Position numbers and translations under genes: made by a program
In this document: positions 45,701 through 54,716 of the stretch, one piece after another
Layout: the number at the start of each line of letters is the position of its first letter
Position numbering within the stretch: the stretch's first letter is position 1
NCBI RefSeq assembly: GCF_014652635.1
Contig: NZ_BMZE01000003.1
Coordinates: 1 to 64,000, forward strand
From: Devosia pacifica
Lineage (GTDB): Bacteria > Pseudomonadota > Alphaproteobacteria > Rhizobiales > Devosiaceae
Direction of reading: 5' to 3'
DNA length: 64,000 nt
The notes under the pieces: generated by a model
Seen by the model: the letters and a program-made list of their open reading frames with translations, nothing else
Told to the model about the DNA's origin: nothing
The model's database searches: none

Positions 45701-45778
45701 GACTCTTCGGACTCGCGAAAATCGAATGGGGTAAAAAGGTGCGAAATTGCCCTCTGGACACCAGCGGGACCGTGATTC
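45701..45778 (+). promoter_or_regulatory. Cluster of three GANTC sites upstream of a PleC-like kinase
   Basis: GACTC at 45701 and 45710 and GATTC at 45774 lie within 78 bases in the 179-base gap before the kinase. GANTC is the target of the cell-cycle methylase CcrM in alphaproteobacteria and can tune transcription by methylation state. The link to regulation of this gene is inferred. Confidence 0.35.
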
Positions 45779-45839
45779 ATTCTCCATCCAAGGGCAAGCA
45801 ATCAAGCTCTTAAACTGCTGGGAATGAAGAGGTTTTTTG

Positions 45840-47516
45840 ATGGGGTCGTCGGTGAATACCGAGGCCGACGCCGATAGATTCGGCGTGGGCGCTGCCGGAA
45901 CGCAAGAAGCGAAAACTGCGGGTTTCAAGCCGTTTTTCAGTTTCGTTCGGCACATCGACACCACCACCAGGACAGTAGCTTTGACCGCCTTTACGGCGGC
46001 CGCCTTGTTCACGCTGACCGAGATCGTGCAATCGCTCGAGGCGGCAGACCGTGAACTTCGAACCGCAAGCCACGAGCTGTCCACGGAACTGCAATCGCTG
46101 AGCGAAAGTGCTGCGGCCAGGCGCCTGCGCACCCTGAAGGCATCTCTCGGTTCGGGTGTCAGCGTCTCGCTCTATCAGGAGGCCGATGCCTCAATGCTGC
46201 CGAGCATCGGCTATCTCGTTGAGGCGGGCGCACTGGGGACGCTCGCTATCGAGCGCGATACAGCTTCGGTTGCAGCACGGGCCGCGCCGAGCGGCGTCGC
46301 GGCCTTTCTTGCAGCCGGCCTGTTCACACTTGGCAGCGGGATGATCGGCAGGCGCAAACGCAAAGGGGCCGTTGTTCGCGATCATTCTCTTGATCTTTCC
46401 AGCTTCGTTGGTGCGATACCGTTTGGTGTTGCCTGCTGGACGAAGACCGGCCGCATGACCGTCTGCAACGAGGTCTACCGCGGCCATATCGAAACGGCGA
46501 CTTACGGGTCGGCCTTCGATCTCAATTACTATGATGCGCTGAAGCGCCTTTCCCAAGGCGGCTACATCAAGATGGTCGACGCCGGCGCCAATAATGACCG
46601 CGCACTTGAGGTGCATCGCGAGGACGGGCACTGTCTGCTGATCGAAGAGCGCCGGATCGGCACAGGCTTCATCACGCTGGTTTCAGACGTGACCGAGCAA
46701 AAGCGCCAGGACGACCTGCTGGCGGCCGTGCGTGAAGAACAGCGCCTGCTGGCCCGGCGGTACCACCAGGAGAAGCTGCGGGCTGAAGCCGCTAGTCGCT
46801 CAAAGACCAATTTTCTCGCACATCTCAGCCATGATATCCGCACCCCGCTCAATCACATCATTGGCTTTGCCGAACTGATCGGGCACGAGACCTATGGCCC
46901 CCTGGGGGACAAGCGCTACCTTGATTATGTCGGCAACATCAAAAGCTCAGGGCGGCATCTGCTGGCCAGTTTCGCGGCGATCCTTGAGCTCGCAGAACTC
47001 GAGGGCGGCCGTCGCCTGCTAAAAAGCGAACCGATCGATCTCGATGCGCTACTCGAGCGCGTGGCACAGCGCTACCAGCCGAAAGCTCGGCAGGCAGGTG
47101 TGCGTTTTACCCTCGGCGCGCGCTGCGAGTCGCAGATCGCCGGTGACACTGTCAGCATTGAACGCATGCTAGGCAATGCACTCGATAACGCTGTGCGCTT
47201 CACCCCAACAGGTGGAGAAGTAACGCTCGCCGCCTATTGTGGAAGAGACGGCGTCGTTATCGAAGTCAGCGACACCGGTGTCGGCATGGCCGAGGAGCGC
47301 CTCGAAAATCTTTCGCAGCCCTTTGCGCTCGGTGATGCGAGTTTCACCCGTGAGGGTGTCGGCCCGGGCCTCGGGCTGCCTATTGCCCGTGCAATCGCCG
47401 AGCTGAGCGGCGGGCACATGGCCATCGACTCCAGCCTCGCATTGGGCACCACAGTCGCCTTCTCGCTGCCTTTGCAGCACGACGAGGACACAGCAGTGAT
47501 GCACGCGGCCGAATAG
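45840..47516 (+). CDS. PleC/PdhS-like sensor histidine kinase
   Basis: A 558-residue kinase. Membrane helices lie near residues 45-63 and 148-168, enclosing a small helical periplasmic region. A divergent PAS domain follows (about 185-290, FGVACWTKTGRMTVCNEVY), then a coiled segment and a HisKA core with H-box FLAHLSHDIRTPLNHIIGFAELI near 322. ATPase motifs are GNALDNAVRFTP, DTGVGM and GPGLGLPIARA. The H-box and LDYVGNIKSSGRHLLASFAAILELAELEGG resemble the PleC/DivJ/PdhS group, though D replaces the more common E in SHD/SHE. ATG 45840 has AGAGG seven bases upstream. Convergent with glnE, three bases between the stops. Confidence 0.87.
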   Translation: MGSSVNTEADADRFGVGAAGTQEAKTAGFKPFFSFVRHIDTTTRTVALTAFTAAALFTLTEIVQSLEAADRELRTASHELSTELQSLSESAAARRLRTLKASLGSGVSVSLYQEADASMLPSIGYLVEAGALGTLAIERDTASVAARAAPSGVAAFLAAGLFTLGSGMIGRRKRKGAVVRDHSLDLSSFVGAIPFGVACWTKTGRMTVCNEVYRGHIETATYGSAFDLNYYDALKRLSQGGYIKMVDAGANNDRALEVHREDGHCLLIEERRIGTGFITLVSDVTEQKRQDDLLAAVREEQRLLARRYHQEKLRAEAASRSKTNFLAHLSHDIRTPLNHIIGFAELIGHETYGPLGDKRYLDYVGNIKSSGRHLLASFAAILELAELEGGRRLLKSEPIDLDALLERVAQRYQPKARQAGVRFTLGARCESQIAGDTVSIERMLGNALDNAVRFTPTGGEVTLAAYCGRDGVVIEVSDTGVGMAEERLENLSQPFALGDASFTREGVGPGLGLPIARAIAELSGGHMAIDSSLALGTTVAFSLPLQHDEDTAVMHAAE

Positions 47517-47519
47517 ACG

Positions 47520-50405
47520 CTAGATATCGCGCGCCTTGGCGTACCAGCGATGGGCGATATCGCTGACCTCGCGCTGAGCGTCGTTCAGCTCTGCTTCGAG
47601 CCTTTCGAAACTCGGATGGTTTGTCAGCTGCGCCAGAAGGTCCTTGAAAGCGCGCCCCCAAGAGGCATCAGCCCTCGGATCGGTCAAGGCTGCGCTCATC
47701 ACCTGCAGAATATTTGAATAGAGCGCGTGGATCTGCGCCAGCCTTCCGCCCTCCTCCAGCAGTTCCGTTTCTTCGAGGCGGCGTAGCACCTCCGGCACCG
47801 GGGCCTGCGGGCGATCGATGATCTTTCCAGCCACCAATTGGGCCGACTGCGCGATGAACTCGATGTCGATCAACCCGCCATCGAGCAGCTTGAGATCGAA
47901 CCCATGCTTCGGCGGCCGCTCCTTGGCAAGCCGCTCGCGCATCGAGATCACGTCATCAATGGCCTTGGCATGATCCCGCGGCTCCGACAATACCGAGTTG
48001 ATCGCTTCATCCATGACCTGGCCAAAGTCGGCATCGGCCTGAATGACCCGCGCACGGCTTAGCGCCAGATGTTCCCAGGTCCAGGCGTTCTCGCGATGAT
48101 AGGCCTTGAAGCCGCTGAGACTTGTCGCCAACGGTCCCGAGTTGCCTGATGGCCTGAGGCGCATATCGACTTCATAGAGAACGCCTTCGGCTGTCGGTGC
48201 ATTGAGCGCCGCCACGAGCCGCTGCGTCAACCGGGTGAAATACTGGCCGGTCGATAGTGCCTTTTCGCCATCCGATTCCGCATCGAGCGGAGCATCGTAA
48301 AGCAGGATGAAATCGAGATCGGATGTGATCGTCATCTCTCTGCTGGCCATCTTGCCAAAAGCAAGAAGGCCAACTTTCGAGCCGGCAATCGTACCATAGC
48401 GCGTTTCGAACTCGCGCCTGACCGCTGAAAACAGCCAATGAACGAGCGTTTCGGCGAGGGTGGTATATTGTTCTGCGGCGATCTTGGCATCGATGGTGCC
48501 AGACAGCAGACCCGCAGCGATCATGAAACGCTGCTCCTGGCCGATGATGCGGGCGCGATCGATGGTTTCCTCGTAGCTGCGCCCCTCACCAAGGAATGTG
48601 TCGATCTTTTCGACCAGAACCTCGCGGCGGGTTATGTCGTCCGCAAAGGCGGGATCGATCAAGCCATCCATGACATGGGCGCGGTGAATGACGGCCTCTG
48701 CCATGCGCGGCGCCGAAGACATGAACGCCACGAGCAGCGTTCGCAGCTGCGCATGGTTGCGCAGCAGCGCAAACAGCTGGACACCGCTTGGCAGGCGCGA
48801 GAGGAAGTTATCAAACCTGGCGAGGGCCTCATCGGCATTGCCGGCTTTGCCGATGGTTTCGAGCAGAGCTGGTGTCAGCTCGGTCAGATGGCCGCGTGCC
48901 GCAGATGAGCGTGTCGCCGCATAACTCCCGTAATGCCATTTGCGCACAGCGGCGGAGGCAGCTGCCGGGTCGGCAAATCCGAGAGATGAGAGGGTATCGA
49001 GGGTCTCCGGATCATCGTCACTGCCGGTGAAGACCAGATTGCCCTCCACGCCGCCGAGGCTCTCGCCCTCGGTGAAGAGCTCGGCGTAGTAGCGCGCAAC
49101 GCGCTCCAGGGCATCGCGGTATTTCGCCTCAAACGCATCCCGGCCCTCGTCGCCCATCATCCGGGCGATTACGGCAACTTCTTCGGCATTGTCGGGCATG
49201 GTGTGGGTCTGCTCGTCCCGACGCATCTGCAGGCGGTTCTCAACAGCGCGAAGGTACCAATAGGTTTCGGTGAGGTCGCTTGCGGTGTCTTTTGCAATCC
49301 AATCGGCCTCGGCAAGAGCCGCGAGAGCCTCGGTCGTCGGACGCACACGAAGATCGGGGTCGCGTCCCCCTGCGATCAATTGTTGTGTCTGGGCGAAGAA
49401 CTCGATCTCGCGGATGCCACCGCGACCGAGCTTGACGTTGTGTCCCTCGACCCGGATATCACCCACTTTTTTCGAGACGTTGATCTGGCGCTTCATCGCC
49501 TGGATATCGGCGATAGTCGCGAAATCGAGGTGCTTGCGCCAGACATAGGGGGCAAGTTGCTTGAGGAAGTCCTCGCCGACGCGCATGTCGCCGGCGCAAG
49601 GCCGCGCCTTGATCCAGGCGGCCCGCTCCCAATTCTGCCCCCGGCTTTCATAGTAGGTGAGTGCGGCGTCGACGGATATGGCAACGGGTGTGGAGCTGGG
49701 GTCAGGCCGCAGGCGCAGATCGGTGCGGAAGACGTAGCCGCCATCGCGGCGATCATCCATCAAACCAACCAGCTTCTGCACGAGCCGGGAGTAGAATTTC
49801 GTTGCTTCGTCAGGCTCCGCCAGCACCGGCAGGTCTGGATCATAGAAGGCAACGACGTCGATATCGGACGAGTAGTTCAGCTCTCGACCGCCATGCTTGC
49901 CGAGCGCAAATATCACGAGGCCCGAATGCGCCGCATCAGCCTCGTCTTGCTCGAGCACAAGCTTGCCCTGCTGATGCGCCAAACGCATCAAGAGGTCGAG
50001 CGCTGCCGTCAGACAGGCATCGGCGAGATCCGACAGAACTTGCGTGGCCCGCCTGGTGGTCCAGATGCCGCCGGTTTCCGCCACCGCGGCCAAGAGTGCC
50101 ACGCGACCCTTTGCGGTCCGCAAGATCGGGGAAAGTTCCTGATCGCTTTCTGCTGACTTGCCAGCTGCCGATACTGTCTCGAGCGCCTGTTGCAGTGCTT
50201 TGTCCGCATCGCCTTGCAGTGTTTCAGCGAACCATTCGGCGTGCCGTTCTGCCAGCGAAAGCAGGTAGGGCGCGTTCTCAAGCAAGGGACCAAGGCAAGC
50301 CTCAGCGTCTTTCAGAGGGCGCTGATGAGCATCGGCGAGGCCTTCGACCATGGCATCAAACTGCGGATGGTCCTGCGGCGGAAGGGGGGCAAGGTTCATG
50401 GTCAT
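47520..50405 (-). CDS. glnE: Glutamine synthetase adenylyltransferase / deadenylase
   Basis: Controls glutamine synthetase by attaching or removing AMP according to PII state. The 961-residue protein has two nucleotidyltransferase domains: an N-terminal deadenylase with GKHGGRELNYSSDIDVVAFYD near 165 and a C-terminal adenylyltransferase with GKMASREMTITSDLDFILLYD near 705, each with its Asp-x-Asp metal site, plus helical linker and PII-binding regions. Length is normal. ATG 50405 (or 50399) is preferred; a TTG at 50441 lies next to the kinase stop. It follows the FeuQ-like kinase on the same strand, a neighbourhood also found in rhizobia. Confidence 0.95.
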   Translation of the reverse strand: MTMNLAPLPPQDHPQFDAMVEGLADAHQRPLKDAEACLGPLLENAPYLLSLAERHAEWFAETLQGDADKALQQALETVSAAGKSAESDQELSPILRTAKGRVALLAAVAETGGIWTTRRATQVLSDLADACLTAALDLLMRLAHQQGKLVLEQDEADAAHSGLVIFALGKHGGRELNYSSDIDVVAFYDPDLPVLAEPDEATKFYSRLVQKLVGLMDDRRDGGYVFRTDLRLRPDPSSTPVAISVDAALTYYESRGQNWERAAWIKARPCAGDMRVGEDFLKQLAPYVWRKHLDFATIADIQAMKRQINVSKKVGDIRVEGHNVKLGRGGIREIEFFAQTQQLIAGGRDPDLRVRPTTEALAALAEADWIAKDTASDLTETYWYLRAVENRLQMRRDEQTHTMPDNAEEVAVIARMMGDEGRDAFEAKYRDALERVARYYAELFTEGESLGGVEGNLVFTGSDDDPETLDTLSSLGFADPAAASAAVRKWHYGSYAATRSSAARGHLTELTPALLETIGKAGNADEALARFDNFLSRLPSGVQLFALLRNHAQLRTLLVAFMSSAPRMAEAVIHRAHVMDGLIDPAFADDITRREVLVEKIDTFLGEGRSYEETIDRARIIGQEQRFMIAAGLLSGTIDAKIAAEQYTTLAETLVHWLFSAVRREFETRYGTIAGSKVGLLAFGKMASREMTITSDLDFILLYDAPLDAESDGEKALSTGQYFTRLTQRLVAALNAPTAEGVLYEVDMRLRPSGNSGPLATSLSGFKAYHRENAWTWEHLALSRARVIQADADFGQVMDEAINSVLSEPRDHAKAIDDVISMRERLAKERPPKHGFDLKLLDGGLIDIEFIAQSAQLVAGKIIDRPQAPVPEVLRRLEETELLEEGGRLAQIHALYSNILQVMSAALTDPRADASWGRAFKDLLAQLTNHPSFERLEAELNDAQREVSDIAHRWYAKARDI

Positions 50406-50450
50406 GGGCCGAGGGATACCCGCCCATATCGGCAGCGGCAAGGCATCGCG

Positions 50451-51857
50451 TCAACGCGCGGGCAGCTCTATGATCGCGCGAACGCCTGGAGCATTGTCTT
50501 CAAGCCTGAAGGTTCCACCGTGCAGGCGCGCCGTGGCATCGACCAGAGCAAGTCCAAGACCTGAGCCGGGCTCAGTCCTGCTTTTCTCCAGGCGGACGAA
50601 TCGCTGCAGCACGCGCTGTCGATCTTCCTCCTGAATGCCCGGACCGTTGTCCGAGACGACAATCCGCACACCGGCGACGCCCCTTTCGACGCCCACCTCG
50701 ATACGGCCCTCGCGAGGCTCTTCACTGGCCAGATACTTGATAGCGTTGTCGATAAGGTTGACTACGGCCTGACCGAGCAGCTCACGGTTCGAGCGCAACG
50801 TGACGTCCGGCTCGATCCGGGTCACGAGGCTCATGCCGGAATCCTCTGCCAGAGGCGTATAGAGATCCGCGACGTCGGCGACGACAGCGCTTATGTCAAC
50901 CTCGGCGAAGGCACCCGATGGGGCCCCGGCCTCCGCCCTCGCAATCATCAGCAGGGCGTTGAATGTGCGGATAAGCTTTTCGCTTTCTGCAATGGTCGCC
51001 TCTAGTGCCTGCCGACGCTGCTCGTCGTCAGCGGTGGGTCGCAGCGCCGATTCTGCCTGGTTGCGCAGCCGAGTCAGCGGCGTCTTGAGATCATGCGCAA
51101 CATTGTCGGTGACTTCCTTGAGGCCCTGCAGAAGCTGCTCGATGCGATCGAGCATGGCATTGAGGTTCGTCGCGAGGCCATCGAACTCGTCGTTGCGCGG
51201 GGTGACAGGAACACGCTCGGAGAGATTACCGGACATGATCTTGGCGGACGTCGCACCGATGGTGTCGATGCGCCGCAAGATCCGCCGCGCAGTAAGGCCG
51301 CCGGCTACCAGCGAGAAGATCAAGATGCCAGCAACACCGAACAGGAAGGCCTGAATGATGATTGCGGTGAAACCGCGTCGCTCGACCACATCGCGGCCGA
51401 CGATCAGCCGTAAGCCGCTTGCCAGTTCCACAGACCGCACGACGGCAAACCCTTGAGTTCTTTCGGCTTCACCTTCTTCATCCGGATCGAAAGGGCGCGG
51501 ACGCTCGTAATCGAAACTGTAGACGCCAGGTTCGAAGATGATCTGATCGGGCACGTCCGTAATGTTGCCGAGCAGGAACAACCCGGCGCGATCGCCGAGA
51601 TAGTAAATTCCGGGTCCCGGCTGGTTGGCGAGCCGCTGGACCGCGACGGCGATACCGCGCAGACCCTGAGTGCGGTCAATGCGCTGCAGCAGGCGCACCT
51701 CGCGGTCGATATCGGCGGTCTGCTGGCGCTGGATCTGTATCGAGGCCTGCCAGGCGATAATGCCTAACAGGAGCACCGAGAAGACGACGAAGATCAGGAT
51801 GAATGTCGCCGTCAGCCGGACGCTGGTGGTCCGTAGCAATTGCGGGAGGCTGCGCAC
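50451..51857 (-). CDS. feuQ: Sensor histidine kinase, FeuQ-like
   Basis: A 468-residue membrane kinase. Two membrane helices (about 15-38 and 170-190) flank a periplasmic sensor domain of about 130 residues, followed by HAMP (about 190-245), an H-box VTDNVAHDLKTPLTRLRNQAE near 250 and an ATPase domain with NLIDNAIKYL, DNGPGIQ and GSGLGLALVDA. The start is a GTG, four bases after the response-regulator stop. The name rests on context: in rhizobia feuPQ lies beside degP and the cycHJKL genes, as here. FeuPQ was first tied to iron uptake in Rhizobium leguminosarum and later to osmotic control of cyclic glucan export in Sinorhizobium meliloti; the signal here is not known. Confidence 0.85.
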   Translation of the reverse strand: MRSLPQLLRTTSVRLTATFILIFVVFSVLLLGIIAWQASIQIQRQQTADIDREVRLLQRIDRTQGLRGIAVAVQRLANQPGPGIYYLGDRAGLFLLGNITDVPDQIIFEPGVYSFDYERPRPFDPDEEGEAERTQGFAVVRSVELASGLRLIVGRDVVERRGFTAIIIQAFLFGVAGILIFSLVAGGLTARRILRRIDTIGATSAKIMSGNLSERVPVTPRNDEFDGLATNLNAMLDRIEQLLQGLKEVTDNVAHDLKTPLTRLRNQAESALRPTADDEQRRQALEATIAESEKLIRTFNALLMIARAEAGAPSGAFAEVDISAVVADVADLYTPLAEDSGMSLVTRIEPDVTLRSNRELLGQAVVNLIDNAIKYLASEEPREGRIEVGVERGVAGVRIVVSDNGPGIQEEDRQRVLQRFVRLEKSRTEPGSGLGLALVDATARLHGGTFRLEDNAPGVRAIIELPAR

Positions 51858-51861
51858 CGCG

Positions 51862-52533
51862 TCAGTCGCGAATCATGTAGCCGGCGCCGCGCACCGTCTG
51901 CAAGAGCTGTGTCGCATGGCCCTTGTCAATCTTGCCGCGCAGGCGGGACATGTGGACATCGATGACGTTCGTCTGGGGGTCGAAGTGATAATCCCAGACG
52001 TTTTCCAGCAGCATGGTGCGTGTCACCACCTTGCCGGCGTTCTTCATCAGATATTCCAGAAGGCGGAATTCGCGGGGCTGCAGGAGAATGGCTTCGCCGT
52101 CGCGCTCGACCTTGCGCGAAAGCCTGTCGAGCGACAGCCCACCAACTTCATAGACAGTCGCCGCCTCGGACGGGCTGGAGCGCCGCGCCAGCACCTCGAT
52201 CCGCGCCAACAGTTCGGTAAAGGCATAAGGCTTGACGAGATAATCGTCACCGCCAGCGCGCAGTCCCGCCACGCGATCATCGACCTCGCCCAGGGCGGAC
52301 AGGATGAGAACCGGCGTTGCATCGCCGTTCGTTCTTAAAGTTTCGACTATCGAGATACCATCACGACGCGGCAGCATGCGATCAATGATCAGGACGTCGT
52401 AATCCATGCTCTCGGCCATGGCGTACCCGGTTTCCCCGTCAGCCGCATGGTGCGTGACGTGACCGGCTTCGTCGAGCGCCTGGATGAGGTAGCTGGCCGC
52501 TTCGCGGTCATCTTCGACGAGCAAGATCTTCAT
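51862..52533 (-). CDS. feuP: OmpR-family response regulator, FeuP-like
   Basis: A 223-residue two-domain regulator. The receiver domain (about 1-115) has LLVEDD near 5, phospho-acceptor Asp in VLIIDRMLPRRDG near 50, ILSA near 78 and LVKPYAF near 100. The OmpR-type winged helix (about 130-222) shows LQPREFRLLEYLMKNAGKVVTR and DVHMSRLRGKID with the final RGAGYMI. ATG 52533 is preferred over a TTG at 52545. It is co-transcribed with the kinase downstream, and its neighbours support the FeuP assignment by synteny. Confidence 0.88.
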   Translation of the reverse strand: MKILLVEDDREAASYLIQALDEAGHVTHHAADGETGYAMAESMDYDVLIIDRMLPRRDGISIVETLRTNGDATPVLILSALGEVDDRVAGLRAGGDDYLVKPYAFTELLARIEVLARRSSPSEAATVYEVGGLSLDRLSRKVERDGEAILLQPREFRLLEYLMKNAGKVVTRTMLLENVWDYHFDPQTNVIDVHMSRLRGKIDKGHATQLLQTVRGAGYMIRD

Positions 52534-52591
52534 GGCCTGATCCAAGCGAGAAGGGCCTCGGCGGTCAAGCCGCCGAAGCCCTCATGGTCGA

Positions 52592-54133
52592 TTACTCTTC
52601 TTCGTTGATCGGCAGACCGATGAAGCGTGAGACATCATCGCGGCTGATCATCACCAGCGCAGTGTTGAGACCACGCTCGCGCACCTCAGAGATCGCGTCT
52701 TCGAACTCGGAAACGCTCGACACTTCATTGTTGTCGACCTCAAGGATCACGTCGCCTACCGAGATACCGCGGTCGGCTGCGGCACTGCCCGACTCGACTT
52801 CACGGACCAGAAGCCCGCCGGAGCCATCGCCATTCGGCACCAAAGTGAGGCCAGCGACGCTGGTCTCCTCGGTCTCCGGCACCTCCTGCGGAGGCTGCGG
52901 CTGTTCTTCAGTTTCGGCAACCTGCTCCTCAAGCGTTGCAAGGGTCACCGTAACCGTGGTTTCCTCGCCGTCACGCCACAAGGTCAGGTCCACCTCGGTG
53001 TTCGGTGCCTTGCTGGCAATGGTCCGGGACAGGTCAAGCGCATCGTCGATCCGCTCGCCATCGACCTCGAGCACGATGTCACCGGACTGGATACCCGCCT
53101 GCGCAGCGGGCGTCTCCGGAGAGGGCTCGCGCACGATGGCGCCACGGGCACTGTCGAGACCGACGCTGTCGGCGATGTCCCCGGTCACGTCCTGGATCGA
53201 AACACCAAGGTAGCCGCGGGTGACCTCACCGTCGCTGATCAGCTGATCAACGATCATCTGGACGGTGGAGGAGGGAATCGCGAAGGCGATGCCGACATTG
53301 CCGCCATTCGGCGAATAGATCGCTGTGTTCACGCCAACGACTTCGCCGTTGAGGTTGAAGGCGGGCCCGCCGGAGTTACCGGTGTTGACGGCTGCGTCGA
53401 TCTGCAGGAAGTCGCCATAGCTCGAACCGCCGATGTCGCGTCCGCTGGCCGAAATGATACCAACCGTGACAGTTCCGCCGAGGCCAAACGGATTGCCGAC
53501 AGCGACCACCCAGTCGCCAACGCGGCTGCGCTCGTCCTCGAAGGTGACGAATGGCAGATCTTCGCCATCGATCTTGATTACCGCGAGGTCGGTGCGCTCG
53601 TCGGTACCGACGACTTCGGCCTCGCGTTCGCTGCCGTCGTCAAGCATGACGGTAACGGTGCTAGCGTCCTGAACGACGTGGTTGTTCGTGACAATGTACC
53701 CGTCAGCCGAAATCATGAAGCCGGATCCGGCAGCCATGAACGGACGGGGTTCGGGTGCACCACCGTTGCCTGGGCCACCAAACTGGTCGCCGAATTGATC
53801 AAAGAAATCGCGGAAAGGATGATCCTGCGGAAGATCGGGGAAATTGAACTCGAACTGGCCACCGCCGCGACGGCCACCGGGACCCATGCCGCGCGTCTGC
53901 TCGCCTTCGACGCGAATGGAGACGACTGCCGGCTTCACAGCTTCCACGAGATCGGCAAACCCGCCAAGCGGAGTTGTCTCCGGAACCTGGATTTCCGCGG
54001 CATTCTGCATTTGTGCGTTAGCCGGCTGGTTGGTCGCGACCAGGGCAGTCGAAACACCGCCGACGCCAACCATGAGGGCAATGGCGGATGCGCCAAGGAA
54101 GCGGCGCGTGCGCGAGAGGATAGTCGGGCGCAT
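52592..54133 (-). CDS. degP: Periplasmic Do-type serine protease / chaperone
   Basis: A 513-residue HtrA/Do protease for misfolded envelope proteins. A signal peptide covers about 1-40 (ending PANAQ). The trypsin-like domain (about 55-290) carries the triad: His in TNNHVVQDAS near 155, Asp in RTDLAVIKI near 185, Ser in NTGNSGGPAF near 258. Two PDZ domains follow (about 295-385 and 415-505) joined by an acidic Glu/Pro/Gln-rich linker. A Gly/Pro/Phe-rich loop near 70-120 is the usual oligomerising LA loop. AAGGAG stands seven bases before ATG 54133. Its position between the cyc genes and the two-component pair matches rhizobial gene order. Confidence 0.95.
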   Translation of the reverse strand: MRPTILSRTRRFLGASAIALMVGVGGVSTALVATNQPANAQMQNAAEIQVPETTPLGGFADLVEAVKPAVVSIRVEGEQTRGMGPGGRRGGGQFEFNFPDLPQDHPFRDFFDQFGDQFGGPGNGGAPEPRPFMAAGSGFMISADGYIVTNNHVVQDASTVTVMLDDGSEREAEVVGTDERTDLAVIKIDGEDLPFVTFEDERSRVGDWVVAVGNPFGLGGTVTVGIISASGRDIGGSSYGDFLQIDAAVNTGNSGGPAFNLNGEVVGVNTAIYSPNGGNVGIAFAIPSSTVQMIVDQLISDGEVTRGYLGVSIQDVTGDIADSVGLDSARGAIVREPSPETPAAQAGIQSGDIVLEVDGERIDDALDLSRTIASKAPNTEVDLTLWRDGEETTVTVTLATLEEQVAETEEQPQPPQEVPETEETSVAGLTLVPNGDGSGGLLVREVESGSAAADRGISVGDVILEVDNNEVSSVSEFEDAISEVRERGLNTALVMISRDDVSRFIGLPINEEE

Positions 54134-54186
54134 AGAATTCTCCTTGCGTAAGCTCTCAACAGCTTGTGGTGCCACTTATGAAAGGT

Positions 54187-54202
54187 CTCGCCTTTCGGCG
54201 AG
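54187..54202 (-). terminator. Small hairpin between cycL and degP (weak terminator candidate)
   Basis: Six-base stem CTCGCC / GGCGAG with a four-base loop (GAAA on the transcribed strand), followed by ACCTTTC. The short T-run makes efficient termination doubtful; it may slow or process the transcript between the cytochrome maturation genes and degP. Confidence 0.35.
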
Positions 54203-54257
54203 GTTGCCCCCGCATTAAAATTTCGTAAGACAGCGGCCTTTGGAGCGCAGACGCCGG

Positions 54258-54716
54258 CTAGTGCTTTGGCTCTGCCGAGAGCTCGTCGAGGACGGCCTTT
54301 TCCTCTGATGACAGAGGCACGGTCTCTACGCGATTCCTCTTTTTCAACGCTAGAACCAGGGCGATGCCGCCCACGATCAGAAATACCGGACCCGCGAACC
54401 ACAGCAACAGCGTGTGCGGTGCCAGGACCGGGTTGAGCAGTACGAATTCACCGTACCGGTCCACCACGTACTCGAAAACCTCATCATTGGTGTCTCCGGC
54501 CAACAGCCGCTCGCGGACGATGACGCGCAAGTCCCGCGCCAGCTCGGCATCGCTGTCGTCGATTGACTGATTCTGGCAGACGAGGCAGCGCAACTGCGAG
54601 GAAATCTCTCGCGCCCTAGCCTCAAGCCGTGGGTCCGCCAGGACTTCGTCGGGCATGACCGCAAGGGCGGGCAGAGAGAGTAGCAGCACTGCGACTAATG
54701 CCAGTATTAGCCTCAT
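54258..54716 (-). CDS. ccmH: Cytochrome c maturation protein CcmH (CycL)
   Basis: Periplasm-facing thioredox component that reduces apocytochrome c and, with CcmF and CcmI, attaches haem. The 152-residue protein has a signal/anchor at the N-terminus (about 1-20), the redox motif [11 protein letters not shown] near 42 (C-x2-C), and a C-terminal membrane helix (about 103-125). Normal length for the CycL form. Its ATG overlaps the ccmF stop (ATGA). Last gene of the ccmI-ccmE-ccmF-ccmH operon. Confidence 0.95.
   Translation of the reverse strand: MRLILALVAVLLLSLPALAVMPDEVLADPRLEARAREISSQLRCLVCQNQSIDDSDAELARDLRVIVRERLLAGDTNDEVFEYVVDRYGEFVLLNPVLAPHTLLLWFAGPVFLIVGGIALVLALKKRNRVETVPLSSEEKAVLDELSAEPKH

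Noticed and set aside
49203..50156. Plus-strand open frame opposite glnE
   Set aside because: Image of the coding strand in GC-rich sequence; glnE is well supported.
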